From the NCBI GenBank assembly GCA_965219515.1, contig OZ244776.1, forward strand, positions 3,162,001 to 3,226,000: a stretch of DNA of 64,000 nt. Direction: 5' to 3'. Position numbers and translations under genes: made by a program. The notes below the pieces were generated by a model, which had not been told where the DNA came from, ran no database searches, and saw only the letters and a list, made by a program, of their open reading frames with translations. The DNA is from Ilyomonas sp965219515. GTDB taxonomy: Bacteria > Bacteroidota > Bacteroidia > Chitinophagales > Chitinophagaceae. Below, piece by piece: positions 7,551 through 17,167 of this stretch; the stretch's first letter is position 1, and each line of letters begins with the position of its first letter.

Positions 7551-9338
7551 ATGAAAACATTATACAAATACTTATTACCTTACAAATGGCTGGTGGCGCT
7601 GGCTCTTTTTTTAGCCACCGTAAATACCAGCTTTTCACTTCTCGATCCCATCATTTTCGGAAAGCTGGTAAACCTGGCTTTCGACTATAAAAATCATCCG
7701 CAATCGTATCCGGTTTTTAAAACGTTTGCCATACCCGTCATGTGGCTGTTGCTCATGTCAATCGGCGTGGCCATGGTAAGCCGTATTGCCAAAAACTTCC
7801 AGGATTATTTTACCAATGTCATTGTGCAAAAATTTGGCGCCAGAATTTTTACCGTTGGTCTGCGGCAGGTAATGAAATTGCCCTATGCCGATTTTGAAGA
7901 CCGGCGCAGCGGCGAAACATTAAGCACGCTTACCAAAGTGCGCTCCGATAACGAAAAGTTTATCAACAACTTTGTAAACCTGTTGTTTAGCGTGCTGGTT
8001 GGCGTAGTGTTTATTTCCATTTATTCGGCGCGTATCAACTGGTCGGTGCCGTTTGTATATTTTGGCGGCATTACCATTCTGGTTTGGGTTACCGGAATTT
8101 TAAGCCGGAAAATAAAAACCATTCAGAAATCTATCGTTACGCAAACCAACTCGCTGGCGGGTGCCAGCACAGAATCGCTTCGCAATATTGAGTTGATTAA
8201 AAGCCTTGGACTGGCAGGACAAGAAGTAGATCGGCTGAATAAAAATACCTACAAAATATTAGGATTGGAATTGGATAAAGTGAAGCGCGTGCGCAGCATT
8301 TCATTTGTTCAGGGAACGTTTGTAAATACGCTCCGGCAATTGATTTTATTTATTTTGATGTATCTCATTTACGGTAAAGTAATGGATGCCAGCCAACTGG
8401 TAACGATGCAGATTTTCAGCTTCTTCATCTTTACGCCGCTGCAGGAAATCGGGAACATCATTTTATCGTATCGCGAAGCGCAGGCATCATTAAACAATTT
8501 TGAAACGCTCATGGAACGCCCGGTTGAGCCCAAACCGGAACACCCCGAACACGTTGGCGAGATAGAAACCCTGGAATTCAGTCATGTTTCCTTTCAATAC
8601 AGAACGGCGCAATACAAAGCGTTAGACGATATTGGTTTCACGGTAAACGATGGCGAAACCATTGCCTTTGTCGGTCCGTCCGGTTCGGGTAAAAGTACGT
8701 TGGTAAAATTGCTGGTTGGCTTGTATCACCCGGTGGAAGGAACCATTTACTACAACGGTGTGAGCGAAAAAGATGTAAATTTTGATGAGCTGCGCAGTCA
8801 GATTGGTTTTGTAACGCAGGACACGCAATTGTTTGCCGGCACCATTAAAGAAAATTTACTGTTTGTAAATCCGTCGGCTACCGATGAAGATGTAACAGAA
8901 GTTTTATACCAGGCAAGCTGCCAGGGCTTGCTGGAACGTTCCGAAAAAGGAATTGATTCGATGTTAGGCGAAGGCGGATTAAAATTAAGCGGCGGCGAAA
9001 AACAGCGCATCAGTATTGCGCGTTCTTTGCTGCGTAATCCGCGGCTGCTAATATTTGATGAAGCTACGTCGGCACTGGATTCCATTACCGAAGAAGAAAT
9101 TACGAGCACCATCAAACGCGTATCGGCGCAACGCAATCAGATTACGGTATTAATTGCGCACCGGTTAAGCACTATCATGCACGCCGATAGAATTTATGTG
9201 CTTGAGAAAGGTCGCGTTGCCGAAACCGGAACGCATGAGCAACTGTTGGCCGAACGCGGCTTGTATTATGCCATGTGGCGGCAGCAGATTGGCGAGCGCA
9301 AGTATGCAGAAGCAGATGTTGAAGTGGGTGAGATATGA
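7551..9338 (+). CDS. ABC-type exporter, fused permease and ATPase
   Basis: A 595-aa half-transporter that would act as a homodimer in the inner membrane. Residues 1-310 hold six membrane segments of a type I exporter (LVALALFLATVNTSF, VMWLLLMSIGVAMV, FSVLVGVVFISIY, ILVWVTGIL, LILFILMYLIYG). The ATPase domain has Walker A GPSGSGKST at about residue 375, the Q-loop FVTQDTQLFAG, the signature LSGGEKQR at about 479, Walker B LLIFDEATSALD at about 500 and the switch His in LIAHRLST. It is a MsbA/LmrA-like family member with unknown substrate. It is transcribed away from the metal cluster and stands alone. Confidence 0.9.
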   Translation: MKTLYKYLLPYKWLVALALFLATVNTSFSLLDPIIFGKLVNLAFDYKNHPQSYPVFKTFAIPVMWLLLMSIGVAMVSRIAKNFQDYFTNVIVQKFGARIFTVGLRQVMKLPYADFEDRRSGETLSTLTKVRSDNEKFINNFVNLLFSVLVGVVFISIYSARINWSVPFVYFGGITILVWVTGILSRKIKTIQKSIVTQTNSLAGASTESLRNIELIKSLGLAGQEVDRLNKNTYKILGLELDKVKRVRSISFVQGTFVNTLRQLILFILMYLIYGKVMDASQLVTMQIFSFFIFTPLQEIGNIILSYREAQASLNNFETLMERPVEPKPEHPEHVGEIETLEFSHVSFQYRTAQYKALDDIGFTVNDGETIAFVGPSGSGKSTLVKLLVGLYHPVEGTIYYNGVSEKDVNFDELRSQIGFVTQDTQLFAGTIKENLLFVNPSATDEDVTEVLYQASCQGLLERSEKGIDSMLGEGGLKLSGGEKQRISIARSLLRNPRLLIFDEATSALDSITEEEITSTIKRVSAQRNQITVLIAHRLSTIMHADRIYVLEKGRVAETGTHEQLLAERGLYYAMWRQQIGERKYAEADVEVGEI

Positions 9339-9476
9339 GGTTTGAGGTTTGAGGTTTGAGGTTTGAGGTTTGAGTTGTCTGTTAAAAGCACTCTCATTCA
9401 ATTTCATCGATTACACCCATTTATCTGTATTGGCTGATAGCTATCAGCTCATACCTCATACCTTATACCTCAAACT
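9337..9476. repeat. GAGGTTT tandem repeat with inverted partner and palindrome
   Basis: Five exact copies of the 7-base unit GAGGTTT (9337-9371) begin inside the stop codon of the ABC gene. About 75 bases later an inverted set of ACCTCA words (9449-9475) can pair with them. Between lies the perfect 16-base palindrome GCTGATAGCTATCAGC (9433-9448). The block could form a long hairpin at the end of the ABC transcript. Such low-complexity repeats are prone to copy-number change. Confidence 0.75.
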
Positions 9477-9552
9477 TCACAGCCTCATCCGTGGCACAAT
9501 TCATGCGACAGTGTAATGAGTTTAAATCATTTCAATTTAAAACATAACGATT

Positions 9553-9777
9553 ATGTCAGGACGCGGAAGCAACAATAAAAATGGAACCTCAGGACAAGGC
9601 GCCAGCAATCAGAGCAATCAGGGTTTTATAGCCGATGGCAAAAACCAGCCAAAGTCAAATCATCACAAAAAAGAAGAAATAACCGGTGGCGAACCTTCGG
9701 AAGAGCAGCCGCAATCGGAAGTGCAGTCTTCTAACCGCGATCACAGCATAGAAGGTCAGGAAAAAAAATATAATTAA
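9553..9777 (+). CDS. Small hydrophilic, probably disordered protein
   Basis: A 74-aa protein starting at ATG 9553. It is almost free of hydrophobic residues and rich in Gly, Asn, Ser, Gln, Lys and Glu (MSGRGSNNKNGTSGQG, then KSNHHKKEEITGGEPSEEQP). No signal peptide, membrane segment or known domain is visible. It is followed by a terminator, which supports a real, separately transcribed gene. Composition resembles stress-related disordered proteins, but I assign no function. Confidence 0.5.
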   Translation: MSGRGSNNKNGTSGQGASNQSNQGFIADGKNQPKSNHHKKEEITGGEPSEEQPQSEVQSSNRDHSIEGQEKKYN

Positions 9778-9813
9778 TGTGAATGCGGGAATAGTGACAG
9801 AGTGGCGAAAGAG

Positions 9814-9847
9814 AAAAAGGTGCTGATTGTATATCAGTGCCTTTTTT
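9814..9847 (+). terminator. Rho-independent terminator after the small protein gene
   Basis: The stem AAAAAGGTGCTGAT pairs with ATCAGTGCCTTTTTT with one weak internal step and a short loop. It ends in a T-run and lies between the 9553 gene and pepT. Confidence 0.8.
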
Positions 9848-9898
9848 GTTGTTACAGCGTAACTTTCTTTCTCCCAAATAAAAAATCAATTATAATCA

Positions 9899-11152
9899 AT
9901 GTTCGATAACTACCATTTTACTGCGGCTGAACGCTTTATGCGTTATGTGCAGATAGACACGCAAAGCAATCCTGACAGCCATACATTTCCTACAACGGAA
10001 AAGCAAAAAAATCTGAGTAATTTGTTAGCGCAGGAACTGAAAGAAATGGGTATTGAAGATGCACATGCCGATGAATATGGTTATGTATATGCCTCTCTTT
10101 TTTCCAATACAAATAAAGAAGTGCCGGTTATTTGTTTTTGCAGTCATGTAGATACGGCGCCCGATTGCAGCGGTACCAACATAAAACCCTTGCTGCATAA
10201 AAACTACGACGGCAAAATGATTACGTTGCCGGATGATGCAACGCAGGTAATTTCACCCGAACAATATCCGTATCTGAAAGAACATATTGGCAGCGATATT
10301 ATCACCGCCGGCGGCTTAACTTTATTGGGCAGTGACGACAAAAGCGGCGTGGCGGAAATTATGGATATGGCAAATTATCTGATGCTTCATTCTGATATCA
10401 AACATGGCGACATAAAGATTGTGTTTACGCCCGATGAAGAAGTAGGCAAAGGCACGGCAAACATTGACCTGCAAAAAATAAACGCTTCATTCGCATATAC
10501 ATTAGACGGCAGCGAAGCTGGCACGATAGAAGATGAAACCTTTAGCGCCGACGGTGTGCTCATTACGATAAACGGCGTAATTGCGCATCCCGGTTATGCA
10601 AAAGGCAAAATGGTAAATGCGCTGAAGATTGCGGGTGAAATTTTAGCGGCTTTGCCAACAGATGAATGGAGCCCCGAAACCACGGAAAAACGGCAGGGTT
10701 TTGTGCATCCGGTTGCCGTTGGCGGGCTGGCTGAACAGGCGACCATCAATTTTATTATCCGCGATTTTGATACGGAAATGCTTGCCAAACATGAAGAAAG
10801 GTTGCAAGCCATTGCAAAAAAAGTGTTGGAGAAACATCCGAAAGCGGCGATGCAGTTTACGGTAACGGAACAATACCGCAATATGAAGGAAATTATCAGT
10901 CAATATCCGATGCTTATCTCTTATGCGGAAGAAGCGGTAAAGCGTGCCGGTTTGCAGCCGAAAAAAGAACTGATACGCGGCGGTACAGATGGCAGCCGCC
11001 TGAGTTTTATGGGTTTGCCCTGCCCGAATTTATTTACCGGTATGCAGGCTATTCACAGCCGACACGAATGGATAGGCGTTACAGACATGAACAAAGCCGT
11101 TGAAACGCTGGTACATCTGGTGCAGATATGGGAAGAAAAAAGCAGCGTTTAA
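9899..11152 (+). CDS. pepT: Peptidase T (tripeptide aminopeptidase)
   Basis: A cytoplasmic M20-family di-zinc aminopeptidase that releases the N-terminal residue from tripeptides, 417 aa as expected. Zinc and catalytic motifs appear in order: CSHVDTAPD (His and Asp near 82-84), LLGSDDKSG (bridging Asp near 146), the catalytic Glu pair in DEEVGKG (near 180), the LDGSEAG metal Asp and AIHSRHEW (last His near 385). The lid segment GVIAHPGYAKGKMVNA and RGGTDGSRLSFMGLPCPN are typical of PepT rather than other M20 enzymes. The start is ATG 9899, and a terminator lies just upstream, so it has its own promoter. Confidence 0.95.
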   Translation: MFDNYHFTAAERFMRYVQIDTQSNPDSHTFPTTEKQKNLSNLLAQELKEMGIEDAHADEYGYVYASLFSNTNKEVPVICFCSHVDTAPDCSGTNIKPLLHKNYDGKMITLPDDATQVISPEQYPYLKEHIGSDIITAGGLTLLGSDDKSGVAEIMDMANYLMLHSDIKHGDIKIVFTPDEEVGKGTANIDLQKINASFAYTLDGSEAGTIEDETFSADGVLITINGVIAHPGYAKGKMVNALKIAGEILAALPTDEWSPETTEKRQGFVHPVAVGGLAEQATINFIIRDFDTEMLAKHEERLQAIAKKVLEKHPKAAMQFTVTEQYRNMKEIISQYPMLISYAEEAVKRAGLQPKKELIRGGTDGSRLSFMGLPCPNLFTGMQAIHSRHEWIGVTDMNKAVETLVHLVQIWEEKSSV

Positions 11153-11890
11153 TCTGTACGCATCATTGCTGGAGCGCATTTTAGAAAAGTATGATATAAT
11201 TTTTCCAATAGCCTGTATCATTTTAACCCAAATTCAGTACATCACCTTTGTTTATACAATATAAGAAACGCTTGCAAAGATTGTAAAGCCATTTTATTTT
11301 ACATTTATCTCTCTGTCTGCATTCAACAATTCTGTATTGTTTTTAAACAATCCGGCTTGTTGTTAGTGTTATTTTAAACATACTGCAACAAAAAAATCAT
11401 AACTAAAAAGATAAGGCCTGAATGCAAATCAAAGCCATATTAATCCCGTCGCATTCCTGTATTTTTTTAGCATTTAAAAATATTATTTCAATGAAGTGCA
11501 GCTTTTAATAAGAATTTGTTGCTCTTTGCATGTTAATACCGGTAACGCATTTTGTGAATGGCATGACCGGTAAGAAATGAATGATTTGTGTGATTGCCTA
11601 TATATGAATTTAGATTGCTGATAAATAAAAATTGCTTTTTGGTTTGTTATTCATTGAATATAAAACGGGATGCCCTTTCTGAAGACCGGAATTTTTAGAT
11701 GAGCAGCAAAATAAACCAATTGCGCTTTACATCAAATACTGATTAAAAAATTGCTGCGTATGAATTCTACCTGATTGCATTTGGCTCTATTGACAGGGCA
11801 GTTTTATATTTCTATCTAATCTGTTGGTTTTTAATTATTTATAATCCCATTCAGTTCCTTTGATTTAATCATTCATAACATTCAAGAAAG
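11153..11890. other. Long non-coding region upstream of susC
   Basis: About 740 AT-rich bases lie between pepT and susC, with no open frame that looks coding and no hairpin I can defend. It must contain the promoter of the SusC/SusD pair. I did not find a clean match to the Bacteroidota -33 TTTG / -7 TAnnTTTG promoter. Confidence 0.5.
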
Positions 11891-14800
11891 ATGAAAAATC
11901 AGTTCCTTATTTTCAAAACATGCATTCTGAAATATGCATTGTTGTTTGTTTTGCTTTTTCTGGCCGCAGAAAGCATTCAGGCACAGAACAGAGAAATAAC
12001 CGGGCGTGTAACCACGGGCGTAAGCGATAGCGCGCTTGCCGGCGCCAGCATTCAGGTGAAGGGAACCAAAACCGGCACCACCACGGACGACAACGGCAGA
12101 TTTTCTATTAGTGCTGCCGGCAACGCCACGCTGGTTATTAGTGCGGTAGGCTTTACCGCGCAGGAAGTTGCGGTAAACAATCAAACCACCTTATCTGTAA
12201 CCCTTGCTGTTGATGTGCAATCGCTGCAGCAGGTAGTGGTTATCGGCTATGGCACGCAGAAGCGAAAAGATATAACCGGCTCGGTAAGCAGCGTTAGCGC
12301 AGCTACGATTGAAAAAGTTCCGGTTATTTCGGCCTCACAGGCATTGCAGGGGCGCGCCGCTGGTGTGCAGGTAACCAATAATGATGGCGCACCGGGTGGT
12401 AATATTTCGGTGCAAATCAGAGGCACCGGCAGCCTTGCCAGCTATGGCAACGAACCGTTGTATGTGGTTGACGGCTATCCGGTAAGCACGGGAATAAACA
12501 ATATCAACCCAAGCGATATTGCTTCGATAGATGTACTGAAAGATGCCTCCGCAACGGCTATTTATGGCATTCGCGCGGCAAACGGCGTGGTAATCATCAC
12601 TACAAAAAGAGGCATAAAAGGTAAAGTGCAGATTTCTTTGGATGCTTACAATGCATTTCAAAATACGCCCAAAAACTACGACATTTTAAACGCCCGCGAT
12701 TTTGCAACACTGTCTAACCAGGTTGAAGCTGCAGATTCAACAGGTTCATATCACGGACTGGGAATCTGGAAAACGCCGGATGCGCTGCATAGCGTTGACT
12801 GGCAGGATGCGCTGTATCGCCCAGGTCTGACGCAGAATTACAGCTTTGGCATCCGGGGCGGTACCGACAAAATGCAAACCGCCGTGTCTGTCGGCTATTA
12901 CGATCAGAAAGGCATTGTTACCGGCTCTTTTTTTAAAAGGCTAAATCTGGATCTGAACTTAGATTATACGCCTGTAAAATGGCTTAAATCTTCAACAAGC
13001 GCTAAATATACGTATCAGGATGCCAATAACCCGTTGGGAACCGGATCGCTGTTTCAATTAGCCGTTAATCCGCCAACACTCGACAGCGGCAACCGGCTGA
13101 CTTACCAGATAAAAGACGGCAATGGCAATTACGGATTTTTTAATCCGCAAAATTCCAATGTATTTAAATTCAGCAACCCGCTTTATAGCATTGAGACAAA
13201 TGATTATAAAAACATAACCAATTATCTGCTGGCTAATACATCACTGGAAATTACGCCGTTCAACGGGTTTCGGATAAAAACGCTGGCAGGCGTAAACACC
13301 AGCAATTTCTCAGGCTCTTATTTTCAGCCGGAAGACAACCGGGCAAACATACAATACCCGGGATCAATTGTTGCAACCGCATTTTATCATCAGAATCTCA
13401 ATCAGACGTTTGAATGGCTTTGGGAGAACACGATTTATTACGACAGAACGTTTGGCAAACACACCATCAATTTTGTCGGCGGTTTATCGGCCCAAAAAAA
13501 TACAAATACGTTAATGGGTGCCGGCGGCATTCCACCCAACAGGCTTGTGCGTGATATCGGTCAGGTTAGCAACCTGAAATTCGATCAATACGGCAATGGC
13601 GAAAACATTTATACGCTGGAATCTCAATTTGCAAGACTCACTTATAATTTCGATGACAGATATTTGATTACCGGCACAATTAGAAGAGACGGATCTTCCC
13701 GATTTGATACCGGCCATAAATATGGTGTTTTTCCATCCGGTGCCATTGCCTGGAGAGTGAAACAGGAATCTTTTTTACAAACAGCCGATTGGTTGTCTGA
13801 TCTTAAAATCAGGGGCAGTTATGGTGTAGTTGGCAATCAGTCGTCCATTGGATTGTTCCAGTACCAGGCTTTGTATGCAGGCAATTTTGCTGCTAATTAC
13901 AATGGCGGCGGCTTAGACAACTACGGGTATCCTTTTGATAAAATATATCAAACCGGTATTGCGCCAACACAGCCGTCTAACCCCGACCTGAAATGGGAAA
14001 CAGATTATCAAACCGATATTGGTCTGGATGCAGGCTTTTTACAGGGCGCTCTTACGTTTACATTTGACTGGTATAACAGAAAATCAAAAGACTTTTTGCT
14101 AACACTTGCTTCCCCCGCGCAAACCGGTTTTCTGTATCAGACGCGTAATGTAGGCAGCATGAAAAACAGGGGCGCGGAGTTTGCCCTGAATTATAACGGA
14201 AACCGGGGAAAAGATTTTCAGTATGGCATTGGCGTAACGGTAACAACAAATAAGAATACGCTTACCAGCATCACTTCAGGAACAAACTATGTGCAGAATT
14301 TTGGCGGGCTTGGGTTAACCGGGCAAAGCTGGGGCGAATTTAGCCGTTCTTATGTTGGTGGTCAGGTAGGTGAATTTTATGGCTATAAATCGCTGGGCGT
14401 TTTTCAAACGCAGGCGCAGATTGATGCGTTAAATGCAAAATCGCCGAACGGCGTTTACTGGAAGGGAACTGCTCAGCCCGGCGACCGCTATTTTGCTGAC
14501 CTCAACGGCGATGGCTTTGTAAGTGCCGACTCTGACCGGGTAGCACTTGGCAGTCCGCAACCCAAATTTTATGGCGGGCTAAACTTAGACGCTTCTTATA
14601 AATCGTTCGATTTTAATGCTTATTTCTATGGTGTTTACGGAAATAAACTGCTGAATTATGTAGAAAGCAGCCTGGAAAGTTTTCAGAAACGCGGCTCGGA
14701 AGGGGTAGAAAATGTAAGCCAGGAATATTTCGACAACCGATGGACACCCGCTAACCCGTCGAACAGATATTCCAGAGCTACCGCAAATGACGATGCCATT

Positions 14801-15082
14801 GGAAGCAATATCCCCTCCAGCGTTTGGGTTGAAAACGGCAGTTTTCTAAGATTAAAAAATCTTACCATCGGATATACGTTACCGGGCGTTCTGATGCAGA
14901 AAGCTTCCATTTCAAAAATCAGGGTTTATGTTTCCACACAAAACCTCTTTACCATTACAAATTATAGCGGTCTTGACCCTGAAATAGGAATACAGAATGG
15001 CAATGCCACGCAAAATGGTGTGGACAATGGCACATACCCGACTTCAAAATTTTATACGGTAGGATTAAATGTAACTTTTTAA
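11891..15082 (+). CDS. SusC-family TonB-linked outer-membrane transporter
   Basis: A 1063-aa glycan importer. The signal peptide ends near residue 31 (AESIQAQ). It is followed by a CarboxypepD_reg-like domain (about 33-115), a TonB plug with the SusC signature LKDASATAIYGIRAANGVVI near 215-235, and a large barrel ending in FYTVGLNVTF. It pairs with the SusD protein 24 bases downstream, forming the pedal-bin type importer. The following genes on this strand catabolise hexuronates, so uronate oligosaccharides (for example from pectin) are a plausible cargo. A strong terminator after susD separates the two groups, so this link rests on proximity only. Confidence 0.93.
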   Translation: MKNQFLIFKTCILKYALLFVLLFLAAESIQAQNREITGRVTTGVSDSALAGASIQVKGTKTGTTTDDNGRFSISAAGNATLVISAVGFTAQEVAVNNQTTLSVTLAVDVQSLQQVVVIGYGTQKRKDITGSVSSVSAATIEKVPVISASQALQGRAAGVQVTNNDGAPGGNISVQIRGTGSLASYGNEPLYVVDGYPVSTGINNINPSDIASIDVLKDASATAIYGIRAANGVVIITTKRGIKGKVQISLDAYNAFQNTPKNYDILNARDFATLSNQVEAADSTGSYHGLGIWKTPDALHSVDWQDALYRPGLTQNYSFGIRGGTDKMQTAVSVGYYDQKGIVTGSFFKRLNLDLNLDYTPVKWLKSSTSAKYTYQDANNPLGTGSLFQLAVNPPTLDSGNRLTYQIKDGNGNYGFFNPQNSNVFKFSNPLYSIETNDYKNITNYLLANTSLEITPFNGFRIKTLAGVNTSNFSGSYFQPEDNRANIQYPGSIVATAFYHQNLNQTFEWLWENTIYYDRTFGKHTINFVGGLSAQKNTNTLMGAGGIPPNRLVRDIGQVSNLKFDQYGNGENIYTLESQFARLTYNFDDRYLITGTIRRDGSSRFDTGHKYGVFPSGAIAWRVKQESFLQTADWLSDLKIRGSYGVVGNQSSIGLFQYQALYAGNFAANYNGGGLDNYGYPFDKIYQTGIAPTQPSNPDLKWETDYQTDIGLDAGFLQGALTFTFDWYNRKSKDFLLTLASPAQTGFLYQTRNVGSMKNRGAEFALNYNGNRGKDFQYGIGVTVTTNKNTLTSITSGTNYVQNFGGLGLTGQSWGEFSRSYVGGQVGEFYGYKSLGVFQTQAQIDALNAKSPNGVYWKGTAQPGDRYFADLNGDGFVSADSDRVALGSPQPKFYGGLNLDASYKSFDFNAYFYGVYGNKLLNYVESSLESFQKRGSEGVENVSQEYFDNRWTPANPSNRYSRATANDDAIGSNIPSSVWVENGSFLRLKNLTIGYTLPGVLMQKASISKIRVYVSTQNLFTITNYSGLDPEIGIQNGNATQNGVDNGTYPTSKFYTVGLNVTF

Positions 15083-15106
15083 CGTAAGAATGAAAATTTG
15101 TAAAAT

Positions 15107-16861
15107 ATGAAACTCAACAAGAAAACAATCATCCTTATAGCTTTTTGTATTGCCTTAACACCGCTGGTATTTATTGCCTGCAAAAAAAGCTTTCTGGAGC
15201 AAACCAACACATTTCAAACGCCGGCAGACGCGGCTTTTGAAAAATCATCAGACGTTGTCGCTTTAATTAATTCGGTGTATGATACTTATCAGAACAGTGA
15301 TCTTCTGAAGAAATCTATCTGGTACTGGGCTAATTTTGAAACGCATGATTTTTTTAACTGGGGCGGCGATGTAGTGTGGAACAACTACCAGATACCGGCT
15401 GATTTTGGTGCAATTTTAACGCTTTGGAACCAATCTTACCTCGGTATTGCCAGAGCCAATTATGCGCTTCTTGTGATTCCGGACGCCGTAAACAGAGGCG
15501 TTCTCGATGCTGCCTTAGCCGATCGGTTAACGGGGGAAGCCTATTTTTTGCGGGGCAGTTTTTATTATTACCTGGCAGCTTCTTTCGGCGGCGTTCCTTT
15601 GGAATTAAAAACCGGTTCTAACGGGTTAGCGCCAAGAGCATCGCGGGACTCTGTGTTTGCTCAGGTGGTAGCTGATATGCAGCAGGCAGAGCAACTGTTG
15701 CTTTCAAAAAAAGACTTGGCTCAGATTGATTTGGGCAGGGCTACCAAAGGCGCAGCTTACGGCTATGAAGGTGCAGCGCAGATGTGGTTAAAAAATTATA
15801 CTGCCGCCCTTACTGCTTTCAATAATCCTGAGCTTACCAATAATTATCATTTACTGGCAAATTTTGCCGACGTAAATGAATACGACCACCAGAATAACGA
15901 CGAATCTCTTTTTGAAATTCAGTTTGAACTGAAAGGTGGTGATCCTCAGGACTGGGGCGGAAGCTGGAACCCGCCCGGCGGCGAAATTGCCTGGATAGAT
16001 AGTTTCGACTGGCCGCAGGAATTAACCGGACAAGGTTATACGTATGGAAACCCGGCACTCTGGAACTCTTACCAGCAAGGCGATAAGCGCAAATTACTCA
16101 CCATCGTAGGTCCCGGCGATACACTTGCCAGCCCGGGCATTATAAACGCGCTGGGCGGATTAAAAGGATACAACCAGGTGATACAGGGCTTTGGCGCCGG
16201 CAACCCGGTATATACGGCTGACGACGGGAAAATATTAAATACGGTAGGCACTTTAACAAAACCCTGGTATGGCGATACAAAAGACCGCACGGGATATTAT
16301 TGCTCTAAAAAATGGAGAGATCCAAACCTTACCGGTGGAAATGCAAATAAAGACGGAAAAAGCAATTTGTTTGGAGATCAGAACCAGATTATGTTGCGCT
16401 ATGCCGAAATTTTATTAGATAGAGCCGAATGCAAAGTTCGCACCGGCGACGTTCCCGGAGCCATGGCCGATCTGAAACTGGTAAGAGACAGAGCCTGGGG
16501 CGGAACAGCACCGGCTGAGATGAAAGACAGCGCCAATTTTGACGGAACGCCGGGACAGCCAATTACAGATCCGCTGCAAATGGTACTAAGCGAATACCGG
16601 CACGAGCTAACCGGCGAATATTCTGTTTTTTATAATCTTTGCCGGGCAGGTACAGATGAGACAATCGCTTTTGTAAAAGCAGCCAACGGAACGGTTGACG
16701 GTAGTTTTAATCCGGTGCCCAACCCCGCTCCCGGCCCAACGCACGATGGTCTGAAACACGGTTTGTACAATACAGGTCTTACCGCCGATCATACCATTCT
16801 GCCTATACCGCAAAGCGCACGCGGTTTAAATCCCAACTTAACACAGAACCCCGGGTATTAG
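15107..16861 (+). CDS. SusD/RagB-family glycan-binding lipoprotein
   Basis: A 584-aa surface lipoprotein with a lipobox at Cys25 (VFIAC). The N-terminal TPR-like SusD fold includes RLTGEAYFLRGSFYYYLAASFGGVPL near residues 140-165. The C-terminal RagB/SusD region includes LRYAEILLDRAECK and the closing ILPIPQSARGLNPNLTQNPGY. It forms the extracellular lid of the SusC transporter directly upstream and binds the substrate. The pair ends at a strong terminator. Confidence 0.92.
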   Translation: MKLNKKTIILIAFCIALTPLVFIACKKSFLEQTNTFQTPADAAFEKSSDVVALINSVYDTYQNSDLLKKSIWYWANFETHDFFNWGGDVVWNNYQIPADFGAILTLWNQSYLGIARANYALLVIPDAVNRGVLDAALADRLTGEAYFLRGSFYYYLAASFGGVPLELKTGSNGLAPRASRDSVFAQVVADMQQAEQLLLSKKDLAQIDLGRATKGAAYGYEGAAQMWLKNYTAALTAFNNPELTNNYHLLANFADVNEYDHQNNDESLFEIQFELKGGDPQDWGGSWNPPGGEIAWIDSFDWPQELTGQGYTYGNPALWNSYQQGDKRKLLTIVGPGDTLASPGIINALGGLKGYNQVIQGFGAGNPVYTADDGKILNTVGTLTKPWYGDTKDRTGYYCSKKWRDPNLTGGNANKDGKSNLFGDQNQIMLRYAEILLDRAECKVRTGDVPGAMADLKLVRDRAWGGTAPAEMKDSANFDGTPGQPITDPLQMVLSEYRHELTGEYSVFYNLCRAGTDETIAFVKAANGTVDGSFNPVPNPAPGPTHDGLKHGLYNTGLTADHTILPIPQSARGLNPNLTQNPGY

Positions 16862-16884
16862 CTAAAATTCATTATATTATTTAC

Positions 16885-16930
16885 AAAAAAGCAAAAGGCT
16901 TTGGAACATTCCAAAGCCTTTTGCTTTTTT
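16885..16930 (+). terminator. Strong Rho-independent terminator after susD
   Basis: An almost perfect 20-base stem (AAAAAAGCAAAAGGCTTTGG paired with its complement) has a very short loop at 16906-16909 and ends in TTTTTT. It closes the susCD transcript. Confidence 0.92.
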
Positions 16931-17078
16931 ACAAAATTTGATTTTACGATGTCAGATTCCTGCCTACAGTCATTGATTTACTGTAAAAAAGACCGACTTT
17001 TGAACCAATCAGAAGCTTTTATCAGTTGGTAATGATATTTTGCCACTAATAGGGCGTAAATAAAAAAACTTTTTATGC

Positions 17079-17094
17079 ATACTTAAAAAAGTAT
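17079..17094. promoter_or_regulatory. Candidate operator before the hexuronate operon
   Basis: The perfect dyad ATACTT-AAAA-AAGTAT lies about 75 bases upstream of the uxaB start. The symmetry suits a dimeric regulator, but the regulator is not in the window. Confidence 0.3.
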
Positions 17095-17167
17095 TTTGAT
17101 TAGCTGATTGTATGCTTATACAATGGCAAAATATTCAACAACATCAGTCATTTCATTTTACTTCTAT

